From NCBI GenBank assembly GCA_012184525.1, contig WOFQ01000039.1:186001-250000 (forward strand): a stretch of 64,000 nt of DNA, written 5' to 3'. This DNA comes from Xenoacremonium recifei (lineage: Eukaryota > Ascomycota > Sordariomycetes > Hypocreales > Nectriaceae). Position 1 is the stretch's first letter, and every line of letters begins with the position of its first letter. This document shows positions 11,101 to 21,803 of the stretch, in pieces. The notes beneath the pieces are model-generated. The model had not been told where the DNA came from, did not search any database, and saw nothing but the letters and a program-made list of their open reading frames with translations. Made by a program: the position numbers and the translations under genes.

Positions 11101-14100
11101 ATGGCGGCCAGGATCAAGAAGAAGCTCAACAGCAAGAGGCCGTCTCGCAGTGGCAGTGGCGACATCGAGGAAGCATCATCGGCCGAGAATAAGATTGCGC
11201 AGGGCCCCGACGACACCCTCGAAGGTGCCCTGGCCAGCCCCCGGTCCGGAAGCTCCAGCTCCAGCTCGCTGCGGCGGCCAGGTGACTTTTTCCAGGGCCT
11301 GCTGGGCCGGCGGAGGGCGGCGACAACGGCGATGGGCGGTGTCAGCGAGAGAAGCGCCGAGGAAGACGCTGTAAGTGATCCATGGACGTTTGCGTGCCCC
11401 AGCTGTTTGTTTCGCCCGGACATCAGACCACCTCTCGGACGAGAGCTCGCAGGTCGCGTGGCGCCTCTCCATCGTCCAGCCCAGGCCCTGCTGGACCCTG
11501 CTGCTCGGCGGAGGCCACTGCCAGCCGGACACACGCTCGGCGCCGCAGAAAAGAGGCAGAGAAACAGGCCGACGGGCAACGCGGAGAGGGAATAATCAGA
11601 GAATTTGCAGAGTGAGAAAAGGACTGCAGGTCATTAAGCGCAACGTCATCAGGCCATTGCATATGCAGCCGCTGCTTTGTGATGGGGCCGCATCAACGGG
11701 AAGGTGGCACCTCGAGTCACCCTTCCTGCCTGCCCTGGCTTGGACGGATACCTTACCTTGCCTTAGATGCCATTCTCGCTCCGTCTCTGGCCCATGCCTG
11801 GCATCTGCTCTCTTCTTTTCTTTTCCTCCCTCTGCTCCATATCCCGTCCTATCCTTCACTCTCCCCTGACGAACCTCGCTCACCTTGGATTTCCCGTTTA
11901 GGCCGCTCCAGCCGACCGAAGCCACCGCCGCCTCCGCCGCCACTACGACAGTTCCAGGGCCGGTTTCAGCGCTTTTACCCCGCGCTCGCCGAAGCCGCCT
12001 CCAGCTGCCTCATCAGTAGGACCTGTAACAGCAGCTGGCTCGACTATTGCCGGTGCTTCCCCGCGTTCGCCTCCAGATCCGAACAAGCCCCTCCCATCAC
12101 CGCCGCCAAATCCGGGCCTCTTACAGGCACTGCGCTTCCAACCTCCTCCCCCTCCTCTTCCTCCACCCTCATCTCTGCTTCCATCATCACCGTCGCAGGC
12201 CATTGCAGATGCTTCGCCTGCCGGGTTCAAGCCCAAGCCCTCCCCCGTCCTGAAGCTCGACCGCATCATGGCCACCCTCTCCGACGCTGAGATCGAGAAG
12301 CTCTTCTCTGGCGCCCCGCAATACTTCGCTCGCAGCGAGGGTCACTGCACTGGTGCGCCTAATCCCAGCGTCGCCTTCCCGTTCGACGAGGAATTGGAAA
12401 TCAGGGACCTCACGGATCATGTCCAGATCGAGGATAGAGCTTGGAGCGCGGTCACGGCATGGCCCCATTTGACTAGAGATCTCAATCGCGATGCCGACGC
12501 CAAAAAGAAGGTCGAGGAGTCCTCCAAGGCACACTTCTTCCTCCGCTGCCGGGAACGTCCTAATATGCTCAGTATGTCGGGCCTTGAAAAGGGCACCATG
12601 GGCTACTCAGCTGCCTTAGAGCTCTCCGTTGGGGATTCGCTCGAAGAAGAGCAATTTGGCTTTGAGAGCGTGGGCAAGAAGAATCAGGTCATTGTTGAAG
12701 CTCGAGAGCGCATGCTATCGTCCCTCGGCGGCTTGCGTCGGCTGCCCGAGACGGAAATTCTCGACCGTTTGAAGCGCAACGGCGAGCTTTACCGCGACAA
12801 CGACCTCCGCAAGAAAACGTCCGTTCAGACCTACCAGGACTTATTTCACACCTTTATGCGCCCAGTCAATTCCGTAGTCGATAAGCGCGACCACTACAGC
12901 TTAACGAATCAGATCAATGCGCTGCTGAAATGTCTTGGAGCATCCAATGTCTGGTTTGATTTCACTCACGTTGAATGGAGGATCCGGCTCGGCCAGATTC
13001 TCTGGGGTGAAGAGGATGGGGACGATTTGGAGGATCTCTCGTCTATTCATGATGCCAATACGACAGCTGAGCGTGCTGAGGAGAAGTATTGGCTTCTCAT
13101 GCAGATTCTGGTTGCCACCGAACTCCTCATCAGACTTGATGCTGTCACCGAGGGGGAAGAGTATGGAGTCGAGGCCTTCCGACCTATTGATGTTGTGCAT
13201 TTCGAGCGCGCTGCGACAAAGCCTGTGAAATGGTCTCTGCATCTGGCCCGAAGTTGGCTGGAGAACATAGATCTGGCCAAGATCGAGGGTACGCCTCCTC
13301 GACAACCAAGTCCCCCTCCTGCTCCCACGGGTTGGTTGAGCTCGTTGGTTAGTAAAATTACCCTTCGACATCGCCACGAGGAGGAAGCGTCGCCATCCAG
13401 CTACACATACACCATCAAGGGTCGGCACGGGCCGCGCCAAGTTGAGGGACTGATTCATTTCGCGAAGAAGCTTCAATGGCCCGGTATTGAAGACTACGAA
13501 GCTAGAATTGCTCTCAATGCTCGAAACTCAGTTGGGCCAGGGGCATCTTCCGGTAAAACGCCTAAGACATCAAAACACATGAAGAGGTCCTCTTACTTTG
13601 GGCAATGGGATGTCTCAAGTGGAAACCCCTACGATAGAGGCCAGAGCCACCGCCGAAAATTGGCAGCTGCTTTACATAAATCTGGCTGGCTCTCCAAATC
13701 CTACGTCTTTGGCTTAATGCTGCCCGGCGACGGCCTCTACCACTATTTGATGGCAACTTTACTTGAAAACGATAGCGAGGCTATGGCTAAACTTGGGCCT
13801 TTTGCTAATCTCTGTGGAGGATTCGTATACGGTAACAAGAGTTTCTGGAGCACGTCATGCATCGTTGGTCGAGTTATTGCAGCTGGCAAGGGCTCGGCAG
13901 AGTGCATGGGATGGGTTTCAAGCGATATTCTACCTACTGGCTTGAAAGACGGATGGATCAATGTTGAGGTGGAAGATGTCGCTGGTAAGTCTTCCATGAC
14001 GCACGCTCACGTAGCAAAAAGGTCTGACCTTGAACAGAGGATATGGCACATCTCGGAAAGAAAGCCCGACTCTGGGCTAAGAAGCGCATTGAAAAGGAGT

Positions 14101-15098
14101 CATCAATTTTGGGAGACGCCGACGACATGTCAGTTCTTCCAGCAGACTTCATCATTCCTCACGAAAACAATTACTCGACTCCTCCGCCGCGAGTTGATAT
14201 CGACCTTCGAAGTCTCGAACTTCTTTCACCAGCAAACATGATTGAGAAAACGCCCTTCAAGGCAGAAGCAGATGCAAACTCAATTCCGAAAGGAGATTCA
14301 AAGGAAACCCCGAAAGAAACAAATGAGGCGCCTCAAGGATATTCAAGTGATGTTAAGAGACACCCAGACCTCTACTCCTACCCAGCCAACGCGCACTTCG
14401 ACGTTTCGATTGATGGAGGGTCACCTGTGGAGTTCTCTTTCAGACTCGCCTACGATATCAGCTTTGTGACAGCTCATCCTTGCGCTCCCTCACAGCGAGT
14501 CAGGTTCTTAAAGTCACCAACGAGCCCTACCATTCAACAGATTGACGTTGATGGAATAGATCCGTTCAGCAAAAGCTATCGTTCAGCACACAGAGCTGGT
14601 GAGTCAGAAACGCTAATTCTTTAACCCATTTTGAAACTGACTGGAATCACAGGACACCCTCTACACAAGTACTACAATTACACAGTTATTCATCTATCGG
14701 AGCTGTTAAAGAGGCAGCACGCACCTCTAGATGAGCTCATCAACTCGGCCGGGCCAAATAATCCAGGGTACACCAACCCACAAAAGGGGACCGATAATCG
14801 AGTTCTGGTCATCGACTGCATTACAAACTATGCCGAGGTTCCCGGCTCGCCGACTCTGGAGCGTTTGACGTCAAAGTACAATATCGTACAGCGAAGGGGT
14901 AGCTTCCCTGCTGCGGCACAGATGCACTTCGAGTCACGCAAGAGGCAGTTTGGTTCGGATATGGAGATCCTGGTGAGGGCTCTCTGTGCTCAAAACGGGT
15001 GGAATGCCATCATCAGCCGTAGGAAGCGAGGATGTCTGGCCTGTGCCATTAGAGAAGCGGGCGCCCTGCAGTGGAAGGTGATTGTACGTGTTGAGTAG
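11101..15098 (+). CDS. Conserved-looking 1119-residue protein of unknown function
   Basis: Four exons (11101-11370, 11902-13984, 14038-14598, 14653-15098) join in frame to 1119 residues. I do not recognise a named domain. Residues 1-90 are basic and Ser-rich (KKKLNSKRPSRSGSGD). Residues about 115-205 are Pro/Ser-rich with PxxP and poly-Pro runs, suggesting a disordered linker or SH3-binding region. From residue 213 a folded, mostly helical region rich in Trp and charged residues begins (MATLSDAEIEKLFSGAPQYF) and continues to about residue 860 with motifs such as GWLSKSYVFGLMLPGDGLYH. The C-terminal part (about 875-1119) has a Pro/Ser patch, then an ordered-looking region ending IISRRKRGCLACAIREAG. 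The first intron is long (531 bases) for this window, so a downstream start at residue 213 is an alternative, but the frame stays open across 122 codons ahead of it. No membrane segment is seen. Confidence 0.75.
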
Positions 15099-16179
15099 AC
15101 GAAGTCATTTCGTGTATTCTGTGGAGGGTGATGTCATGAGCGGAAGGCGCTCTTTTTCTTATTTACATTTGGGTCTATTGGTGGGTTGGCACTATTGCAC
15201 GAGCGTCTCATTTAAGCGAGGAAGATATGCGGGAATGATGTATAGGTATACGCTTTGGGAGAGTTACGATGTGGGAGGATACCCGTGGGTTTTGCGTCGT
15301 CATTCTCGGCATCAGGGAGGTTGGCATGCGTGTCTAGGTTATTTTATCATGGTTGGTATCTTATGTATTACTGCTTGTTGGCTGTCTAAAAAATACACCG
15401 CTCGAACAAAAAGCAAAAATATACGAAAGAATATCCAAGAGCTTGAGAAACTACATCGAAGGAATGGACTGTCCTAGTAGCGACTGCGACGATGTTTTCG
15501 CGAAGAGCTCTTGGCGCCTGTCAGCGAAACCAGTTGCTGCTGCTTCTCGAGGTATACAGCCAGGTCTGATCCGGAAAGCAATCTGTTAGGATCCGGAAAG
15601 CAATCTGTTAGGATCAGAGTACTTGGACGTGTTGAGAACGATGAGAAGGTTATCTGATAGCGTTGTGTCAGTTCTTGTTTCAATGGAGGGTTTAACTTTG
15701 TCATATCACGTACGCTGAGGGAAACCAAGAGCCTCGAGGTCCCTGACGACCAGCTTGAGGGCCAATACGGTTGGTGGAGACATCTGGAAGTTGTCTTGCT
15801 TGGGAAGATTGGAGTTTAAAAGAGAGTGATGTTTTATCAGATAATAGTAATATTGTAAGGAAAGATTTCATATCATGGCTACAAAAACAGACCCAAATGA
15901 GCATTTATGTTGACGATACACCCATCCAAGTCTTTGTTGTCTACCAATACAAAGGCGTGTTCTCACGGCGGTGAACATTCTCGTTTGATGCTTAGGGTTC
16001 TTTGTTGAAGGCAATCTTAGATAAAGAAGCTGTGTGACTAGCAAGAATACTTCTTTCAACCGTTATATCGCCTGTTCCTACAAGAATAGATATTTGAGGT
16101 GAAAGAGTACTCATTTTCCTTGACGCTTGAGAGTACACTTCCAAACACTTCGAATCTTCGGCCATTCATACAAAGGCCC
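15099..16179. other. Convergent intergenic stretch between the orphan gene and XPB
   Basis: Both flanking genes end here, so this is 3' untranslated and terminator DNA. It is T-rich on the + strand. An open frame running from the end of the upstream gene to 15477 has no conserved motif and probably lies in the 3' untranslated region. A perfect tandem duplication is listed separately. Confidence 0.5.
15568..15611. repeat. Perfect 22-base tandem duplication
   Basis: The unit GATCCGGAAAGCAATCTGTTAG... occurs twice back to back without a mismatch (15568-15589 and 15590-15611), and the first four bases (GATC) follow again. This looks like a recent slippage or repair duplication in non-coding DNA. 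Confidence 0.9.
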
Positions 16180-18744
16180 TCACGCATTCTTCCGATGCCT
16201 TTCTTTCTCCCTTGAGATTTTCTTAAAGAAGGCGCTTTGATCTTGTTTCTTGTTCTTCTTCCCAAAATTCACAGCCTTGTTCCGTTCAATGTAAGCCATA
16301 TCTTGTGCACCGCTCAAATCACCCAGCATGCCGGCCGTGCGTCTGAAGCCACCCTTCTTCTTCTTCTTTTTCCTCTGCTGTTGTTCCTGATCGAACAGGA
16401 AGTCCGTCTCGACGCTCTCGCCGACCCAGGTCTCGTTGTCGACAAGTGTTCGCTGGAGCAGCTCCCGGCGCTCGGCAGCCGTAGAGAATGCCACGTCGGG
16501 CATGGCGTCTAGACCGGCGAGCTGAGTGATCACTTTGAATGCGTAGCCCTGATCGACTAGGAAAGCCTGACGCTTGGATGAGTAGTGCATCTCTTGGGTG
16601 TCTTTGGAGACAAGGGAGTAGAAGAACGCGTTGAAGCCCTCGTCGTTTCTGCGTTTGGCTCTTAAGATCCGTCCGAGGCGCTGGGCTTCTTGCCGACGGG
16701 AGCCGAAGTGGGATGAGATTTGAATCAGACAGGTCGCTTCGGGAAGATCGAGGGAGGTGTCGCCAATTTTAGAAAGAAAGAGGGTGTTGACTAATGGGTT
16801 GTGTTGAAAGTTCTCCAAAATCCTAAGGCGTTCCTCTTGCGGAGTTTCGCCATAAATGAAAGCTCTGCCGAGTTTGAGCGCATAGAGCTTCAATGCGTAA
16901 AGCTCGTCGGAAAAGACAATAATCTTATCACCACGAGATTCATGATAGTTGATGAGGTACTGGCAGGCTTGAAACTTGGCCGGGTTCATTGCTCCTAATG
17001 TCCGTCTCATCCTTGATGACACCTGGAGGTATTTGTCGTAAAACTCAATCGGCATAGGACACCAGACTTCTGCGCATTGAACTCTTGCAATATGACCTTG
17101 CTGGGATAGTTCCATCCAGTTTGCTTCGTAGAGCTTGGGTCCAATGAGAAAGTTGAGATGCGAGATTTTGTCATCTTCGCGGAGTAAAGTCGCCGTAAGT
17201 CCTAGCTTGGAGTGCGATTTGATGGATGAGATGACCCGTCTGAAAAGGTTCGCTGGCACAACATGCACCTCATCGAGGAGCATTAAGCCCCATTCTCGGC
17301 CCTGCAAAAAGTCCATCATTCTTTTAGAGTCGTGAGAGCGTTCTCGGCTGTTGGTAACCATGGAATACGTGGTGACGATAATACCCGTGCTTCCGCTGAA
17401 GCGATTCTTGTTCTGAGATGTGAAAGTGGTGATGCTATCTGGGTCGATGTTTGACCACTTCAAAAACTCATTGCGCCATTGAACTGCTGATACAGAGCTT
17501 GTGCAAAGCACAACAACGCCTTTGCGGATTGTGCATGCAGCTGTAATCCCGACGAGAGTTTTGCCGGCACCGCATGGGAGAACAATGATCCCGCTCTTGG
17601 CCCGGCCGTTGCCAAACATTTTACTCAGGCTCTTTTCTTGATATGGCCGAATTTGAGTGTTTGGACGCAGATCGATTTCCAGGTCTGGGTTCACGGTGTC
17701 GCAGCGGAAGTCATATTCTTCAAGGATAGGGTACGATAGATCCAAGCAACGCTTCTGTACGGTTTCGACAGCGTGATCGGGGATTTCGAAAGAATGAACA
17801 TCTTCCTTGTCGTCATCGCCATCTTCTAGTGCGGCGTAAACCGTAGGCTCCGGAACAGTTTTCTGGGCGTCCTGGTTCTCCTGGTTTTGAGACAGAGCAG
17901 CTTGTCGAGCGCCTGCGGCATCCTTTGTGCCAGGAATGACAACCCCGGCCATTGTAGGAGCACGAGTTGTTGTGATATCGTCAGCGCCATGTATTCTCAA
18001 TCTGCCGATGATATTATCTTTCAGTAAAAACTGAAGAATCCCCTCGTCCATGCTCTCTACAAAGTATCGGTTGCTCCTCAAGACTAGCTTCACTTTGCCA
18101 TAGCTCATGGTGCAAGACCTTATGAACTTCTCGATGCTTGATGGAAGTTCGGTCTTGAGGAATCGATTGAGTGTGTCGATGATATCTTGGGGCTTCAAGC
18201 CAACGGAGACGGCGGCGTATAGACTATGGGCTGTCAAGGCGTATTCGTGGAGGAACACTGGCCGCGAAGTAGGCTCTGCGATGGTGATGAGGAAATCCGT
18301 CGCTTTGGTTGCCAACGGGCTGAAATTCTCTAGTGTAATGAGTCCTTTATCTGGGTCGATCCATAGGGGACGGTTTCTGTGGTCTGGCTTCAGGGGTAGA
18401 TAAGAATAGTCTCTGTCGCCGAAATACGATCTCAAAGTATTTTGTCCTTGGTCATGTTCTTGATGATGGAACCGGCGACTCGAAACTGCCCAAGTGTTTA
18501 CAAACTTGTTTGCTTCTTTCTCGAGTTCTTGCTCTCTTTCCTTTTGGGCTTCAGGTATATCATCGTCAAGACTGTCTGCTGGAGTGGCGGCAAGGTCGAC
18601 ATCTCCTCTAACGGGGAGCTTGTTGGGCTTGTCCTGGTTTCGACGTCTTTGCCATTTTGGCTTCCCCGGCTTGGAGGTACCAGAAGTTTTGCCGAACTTG
18701 GCAGGACGAGTTGGCGCATGATGGGCTTTTCTCTTGGGAGGCAT
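16180..18744 (-). CDS. SSL2: TFIIH core helicase XPB/Ssl2 (Rad25)
   Basis: One exon encodes 854 residues from the first ATG (MPPKRKAHHAPTRP); the open frame extends 12 codons upstream but without an ATG. XPB is the 3'-5' DNA translocase of TFIIH, needed for promoter opening by RNA polymerase II and for nucleotide excision repair. Visible features are a basic nuclear-targeting N-terminus, an N-terminal damage-recognition-like region, Walker A PCGAGKT (about 391-397), the family-specific DEVH box (LLDEVHVVPA, about 491), the RED motif (LLREDDKISHL), helicase motif VI (QRLGRILRAKRR) and a Lys/Arg-rich tail with a run of lysines (QQQRKKKKKKGG). Length agrees with yeast Ssl2 (843). The gene is divergent from the Asterix gene. 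Confidence 0.96.
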   Translation of the reverse strand: MPPKRKAHHAPTRPAKFGKTSGTSKPGKPKWQRRRNQDKPNKLPVRGDVDLAATPADSLDDDIPEAQKEREQELEKEANKFVNTWAVSSRRFHHQEHDQGQNTLRSYFGDRDYSYLPLKPDHRNRPLWIDPDKGLITLENFSPLATKATDFLITIAEPTSRPVFLHEYALTAHSLYAAVSVGLKPQDIIDTLNRFLKTELPSSIEKFIRSCTMSYGKVKLVLRSNRYFVESMDEGILQFLLKDNIIGRLRIHGADDITTTRAPTMAGVVIPGTKDAAGARQAALSQNQENQDAQKTVPEPTVYAALEDGDDDKEDVHSFEIPDHAVETVQKRCLDLSYPILEEYDFRCDTVNPDLEIDLRPNTQIRPYQEKSLSKMFGNGRAKSGIIVLPCGAGKTLVGITAACTIRKGVVVLCTSSVSAVQWRNEFLKWSNIDPDSITTFTSQNKNRFSGSTGIIVTTYSMVTNSRERSHDSKRMMDFLQGREWGLMLLDEVHVVPANLFRRVISSIKSHSKLGLTATLLREDDKISHLNFLIGPKLYEANWMELSQQGHIARVQCAEVWCPMPIEFYDKYLQVSSRMRRTLGAMNPAKFQACQYLINYHESRGDKIIVFSDELYALKLYALKLGRAFIYGETPQEERLRILENFQHNPLVNTLFLSKIGDTSLDLPEATCLIQISSHFGSRRQEAQRLGRILRAKRRNDEGFNAFFYSLVSKDTQEMHYSSKRQAFLVDQGYAFKVITQLAGLDAMPDVAFSTAAERRELLQRTLVDNETWVGESVETDFLFDQEQQQRKKKKKKGGFRRTAGMLGDLSGAQDMAYIERNKAVNFGKKNKKQDQSAFFKKISREKERHRKNA

Positions 18745-19197
18745 GGTCACGGAGGTCAGGTTCAGGATCGGGGGAAACACTTCAGGGAGATTGCATGGGA
18801 AGAGAGTCCGTCTATCAAACTCCCCAGATTTAAGTCTGACAGCAGAGTCAGGTGCCTCGCGAACAGGCCCTCAAGGTCCTTCATCTTTATGGCTGGTTTC
18901 CTTGCAGTTTGAGGAGCAACGAGAACAAAGGAAAAAACGCCACGGCCATCATGCCCTCCTGCCTGAGTAACATCTGATTGGTGGTCCAGATGACTAACCG
19001 GATGAGAGACTCCGGGTTCTGATTTATTCCGCCCGAAATGTGGCCGCCCCATCTTCAACCGCATCCGGACTAGCGCGCTCTCCGCTTCGAGCCTCCCCCA
19101 GACAGGCTGTCGCAAAGCGTCGCATAACGAGAGCTCGAGTCCTCACGATAGCATCATCCCGACCTCCCCATTCGCAACCTCCGTCAGCACCGCAAAG
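18745..19197. promoter_or_regulatory. Divergent promoter between XPB and the Asterix gene
   Basis: The 453 bases between two divergent start codons hold both promoters. An inverted CCAAT box in good context (CTGATTGG, CCAATCAG on the other strand) lies at 18974-18981, a site type bound by the HAP/CBF complex and common in TATA-less housekeeping promoters. No TATA box is seen. Confidence 0.5.
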
Positions 19198-19877
19198 ATG
19201 GCTCCCGCCGAGAAGGATATGCGACGGCCCGACTTGAGTTAGTAATTCCGTCTCTTCCCTTGTCTCTCCCCGGCGCCTCTCCCGCAAGCCAGGACAATCG
19301 CGCGATAGAGAAAGGGGAAGTGGCGTAGCAAGCGCAAGCACTTGAAGCTGACTTGTGTGCACAGTCGTCCCTTACCAGGACCCCAAGCCGTCGGGCGAGT
19401 CTTCCGATATGTCCACCACGCTGTCGACGACGCTGCCTATGGCCGCCATGTTCACGCGGAACAAGTTTGTCGGATGGTACGTCTGAGTTCCAATCCCCGG
19501 ACACAACGATTTCGATACACAGTCGCGACGCAACGAGTGATACGACCGATTCACAATTGATATGGCCGATATATTTGCGGGATTTTGAGTGTGGTGGCTG
19601 ACTTGTTTTATAACTAAAGGGCCTCCGTCATCTTCTCCATCCAGAGCTGGCTGGGTGAGAGCGAGGAGACCACCAAGAACTCGGCGACTCCTGGATACTT
19701 TTCCGTCGGCATGTCTGGTAAGTGTTGCAGGGCGATTTGGAAATGCTTGGGGATGTGATGCTGATGGAGAATGCAGTCATGGCTCTGGGTGTGACCTATC
19801 TGCCTCTCTTCTTCCCGCCTCCTGGTGCACGACCGGCCTCGGGGACTGAGGCCCCTGCGCCGGTGCCCGTTGCGTAG
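19198..19877 (+). CDS. PAT-complex subunit Asterix (UPF0139 family), ER membrane-protein insertion factor
   Basis: Four exons (19198-19237, 19365-19476, 19620-19717, 19777-19877) encode 116 residues; no single long open frame reveals it. Asterix (WDR83OS in animals) pairs with CCDC47 in the PAT complex, an intramembrane chaperone for multi-pass proteins at the ER translocon. Support comes from the short length, the opening RRPDLIVPYQDPKPSG, the family-typical core LPMAAMFTRNKFVGW followed by ASVIFSIQSWL, and a second hydrophobic segment (GMSVMALGVTYLPLFF). The tail is Pro/Ala-rich (APAPVPVA). Phases are consistent across all three introns (phase 1, 2, 1). Intron 2 ends in an AAG acceptor, forced by the frame. 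The animal protein is of similar size (106 residues). Confidence 0.85.
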
Positions 19878-21040
19878 AGAGGGTTTTCGGAGAAGGAAGA
19901 GATGGAATGCAGGGATTTGGATTTCTATCTAGTCTCAATGTTGGATGATCACTCCGTGGCTGGCGAGTTGATACAGACTGGCCTGTGTTGGAAAGATTCA
20001 GACGCAGGATATGGAGAGGGGTGAACCGTATGTATAATGTAAAACATAATCATATTCGAGCAATACCCGGTCACAGAGATGCACTGATGTCCTAAGAAGA
20101 GGGAGGAGGGTCACAGCACAGCTTAAGCGTCTTTTCAAAAGTGAATGATCCAAGGCATCTTTTAACCACTGAAGAGGATCATCTGGCCTGGAAAGCATGA
20201 TTGCTCATCAATCCGAAACAAATCCTTGAATCGAGATACTTCGTAGACCTATTGAGCGAGATTCACACAGCTGATGCGGATAGACCAATGGCAAGCAGAC
20301 TTCGGTGCCCAACGTCCAAATCACAAGCAATTTTCCGTCTGCGAAACCTCTTTCTATTAATTATGTGATTATTTCAAGAAGCAGGAATTCCTATCAATCA
20401 CCTGAGACGGGGGATTTTGGTTGTCGTCCTAGGCGAGGAGACTCACCGCAGGCTAGTCCGTCAAAGCGCGGCCTCGATGATACCTCGGACGGATACCACC
20501 TAACAAGGGCAACTCGAGCAGACAACAAATTCAAGAACCCATGATAAATAAAATGAAATAGTTAAAAGAAACAAGAAAAAGAGAGAGTTTGTAATATCTT
20601 TGATCGGCATAATCGTTCTCTTAACCGCTCTGAATCGTCGTCGATCTGGTCCACTGCAGCGCTTAACAAGTTGACAAGATCGCGGCCCTTGTCTCGAGTC
20701 CAGTCGCTGCCCCATCGAGTTTCAGGCCTGAAACAACCCCTGCGACGGGACTCGTCAGAGCCAGTCTCGCCCTTCTTTTGTCCCTCATCCCCCGCGATTC
20801 GAGGCTTTCGCTTTTCTTCTTCCTTTTATTGTTTTCCTGTCAAGTCTACTCTCTTTTAATTTGGTGTTGAGGTTGATCCTCTTTCGGTTTACGACTTTCT
20901 TTGTATTACGCTGCAGCTGGCCTGTTGACAACTCGATCCTTTAACAACTCTCTATACACAATCCAACACCAGACCAGAATCACAGGTTCTCGTTTCTTTA
21001 CAAGAATATCTCCTACAAAGAAAATCCCCAAGCCGTCAAT
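19878..21040. other. Gene-free stretch and leader of the small secreted protein gene
   Basis: No gene is supported. The first part is 3' untranslated DNA of the Asterix gene. From about 20780 the + strand becomes strongly pyrimidine-rich (CTTTTCTTCTTCC-like tracts) up to the ATG at 21041, a leader type frequent in strongly expressed fungal genes. Confidence 0.5.
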
Positions 21041-21269
21041 ATGAAGGTCCAATTTGCTGTCGTCCTCGTCTCGGCCTTGGCTTCCGTCGCCAACGCCAGC
21101 ATTGTCATCACTCCCGTCTTCATCGACCAAGTTGTCGCAAGGCTCTCGGGCGATTGTTTCTTCGGCGACGTCACACCACAGGGTTGCGGGTAGGTTCTCA
21201 GATTCCATGAACTATCTCCCGGTCTTGCAAAATACTAACAGCATGTTTCCTAGGCCTCTGCGAAAATAA
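21041..21269 (+). CDS. Small secreted protein of 54 residues, two cysteines
   Basis: Two exons (21041-21189, 21254-21269) encode 54 residues. Residues 1-19 form a classical signal peptide: MK, a hydrophobic core (VQFAVVLVSALASV) and a small-residue cleavage site (ANA followed by S). The mature peptide would be about 35 residues, SIVITPVFIDQVVARLSG followed by DCFFGDVTPQGCGPLRK, with one possible disulfide. The intron is well formed (donor GTAGGT, branch TACTAAC, acceptor TAG) and splits a Gly codon, leaving only five codons in exon 2. I do not recognise the family. Effector, pheromone-like or defence peptide roles are all possible and none is shown. The gene runs tail to tail with the MFS pump 534 bases away. 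Confidence 0.65.
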
Positions 21270-21803
21270 GATGGCGTTTCCCCAACATGAATGATTACCA
21301 AGACAGGAGCATGAGAGCGAGTTCTTCTAGAGTTGCGAAGCGGGATTGTGTTTAAAGACGTTGAATCTGTTGGAATCTAATACACATCTTCCGATGATGT
21401 CCCTCTCCCAACAGACTATTGCTCACGTTAGACTACTTATGTCGTGCACGACAAGTGTTTCGTTTTGTAGAGTTGTTGTTTGTGCAAGCAATGAAATAGC
21501 AGGATACCCAGGGTAATACGAATGATTTTTCTCCGGCTGAGGCGACAAAGTAAAACAACGTCACATCAATGAAACCAGATCGCAATACTCCAATACAAGT
21601 TGATGTCTAGGTATAAGGACTGCCGTTCTTTGCCAGTCTGTCTCTATATTCAAAGCTTTTCTATTAAAACAATGGGGGATATCATTCACCAGCGGTCGCA
21701 ACCTGCCGAGCCCTTCGTGTCTCAGCTGTTGTTGTAAAAAGATCAAACCAATCTCAGCTTCCCGCTCCTCCTACCCTTCACCTACTCATCACTGGACCAA
21801 CAT
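21270..21803. other. Convergent 3' region between the secreted protein and the MFS pump
   Basis: Both neighbours end here. The sequence is AT-richer than the coding DNA, and no gene or repeat was seen. Confidence 0.5.
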
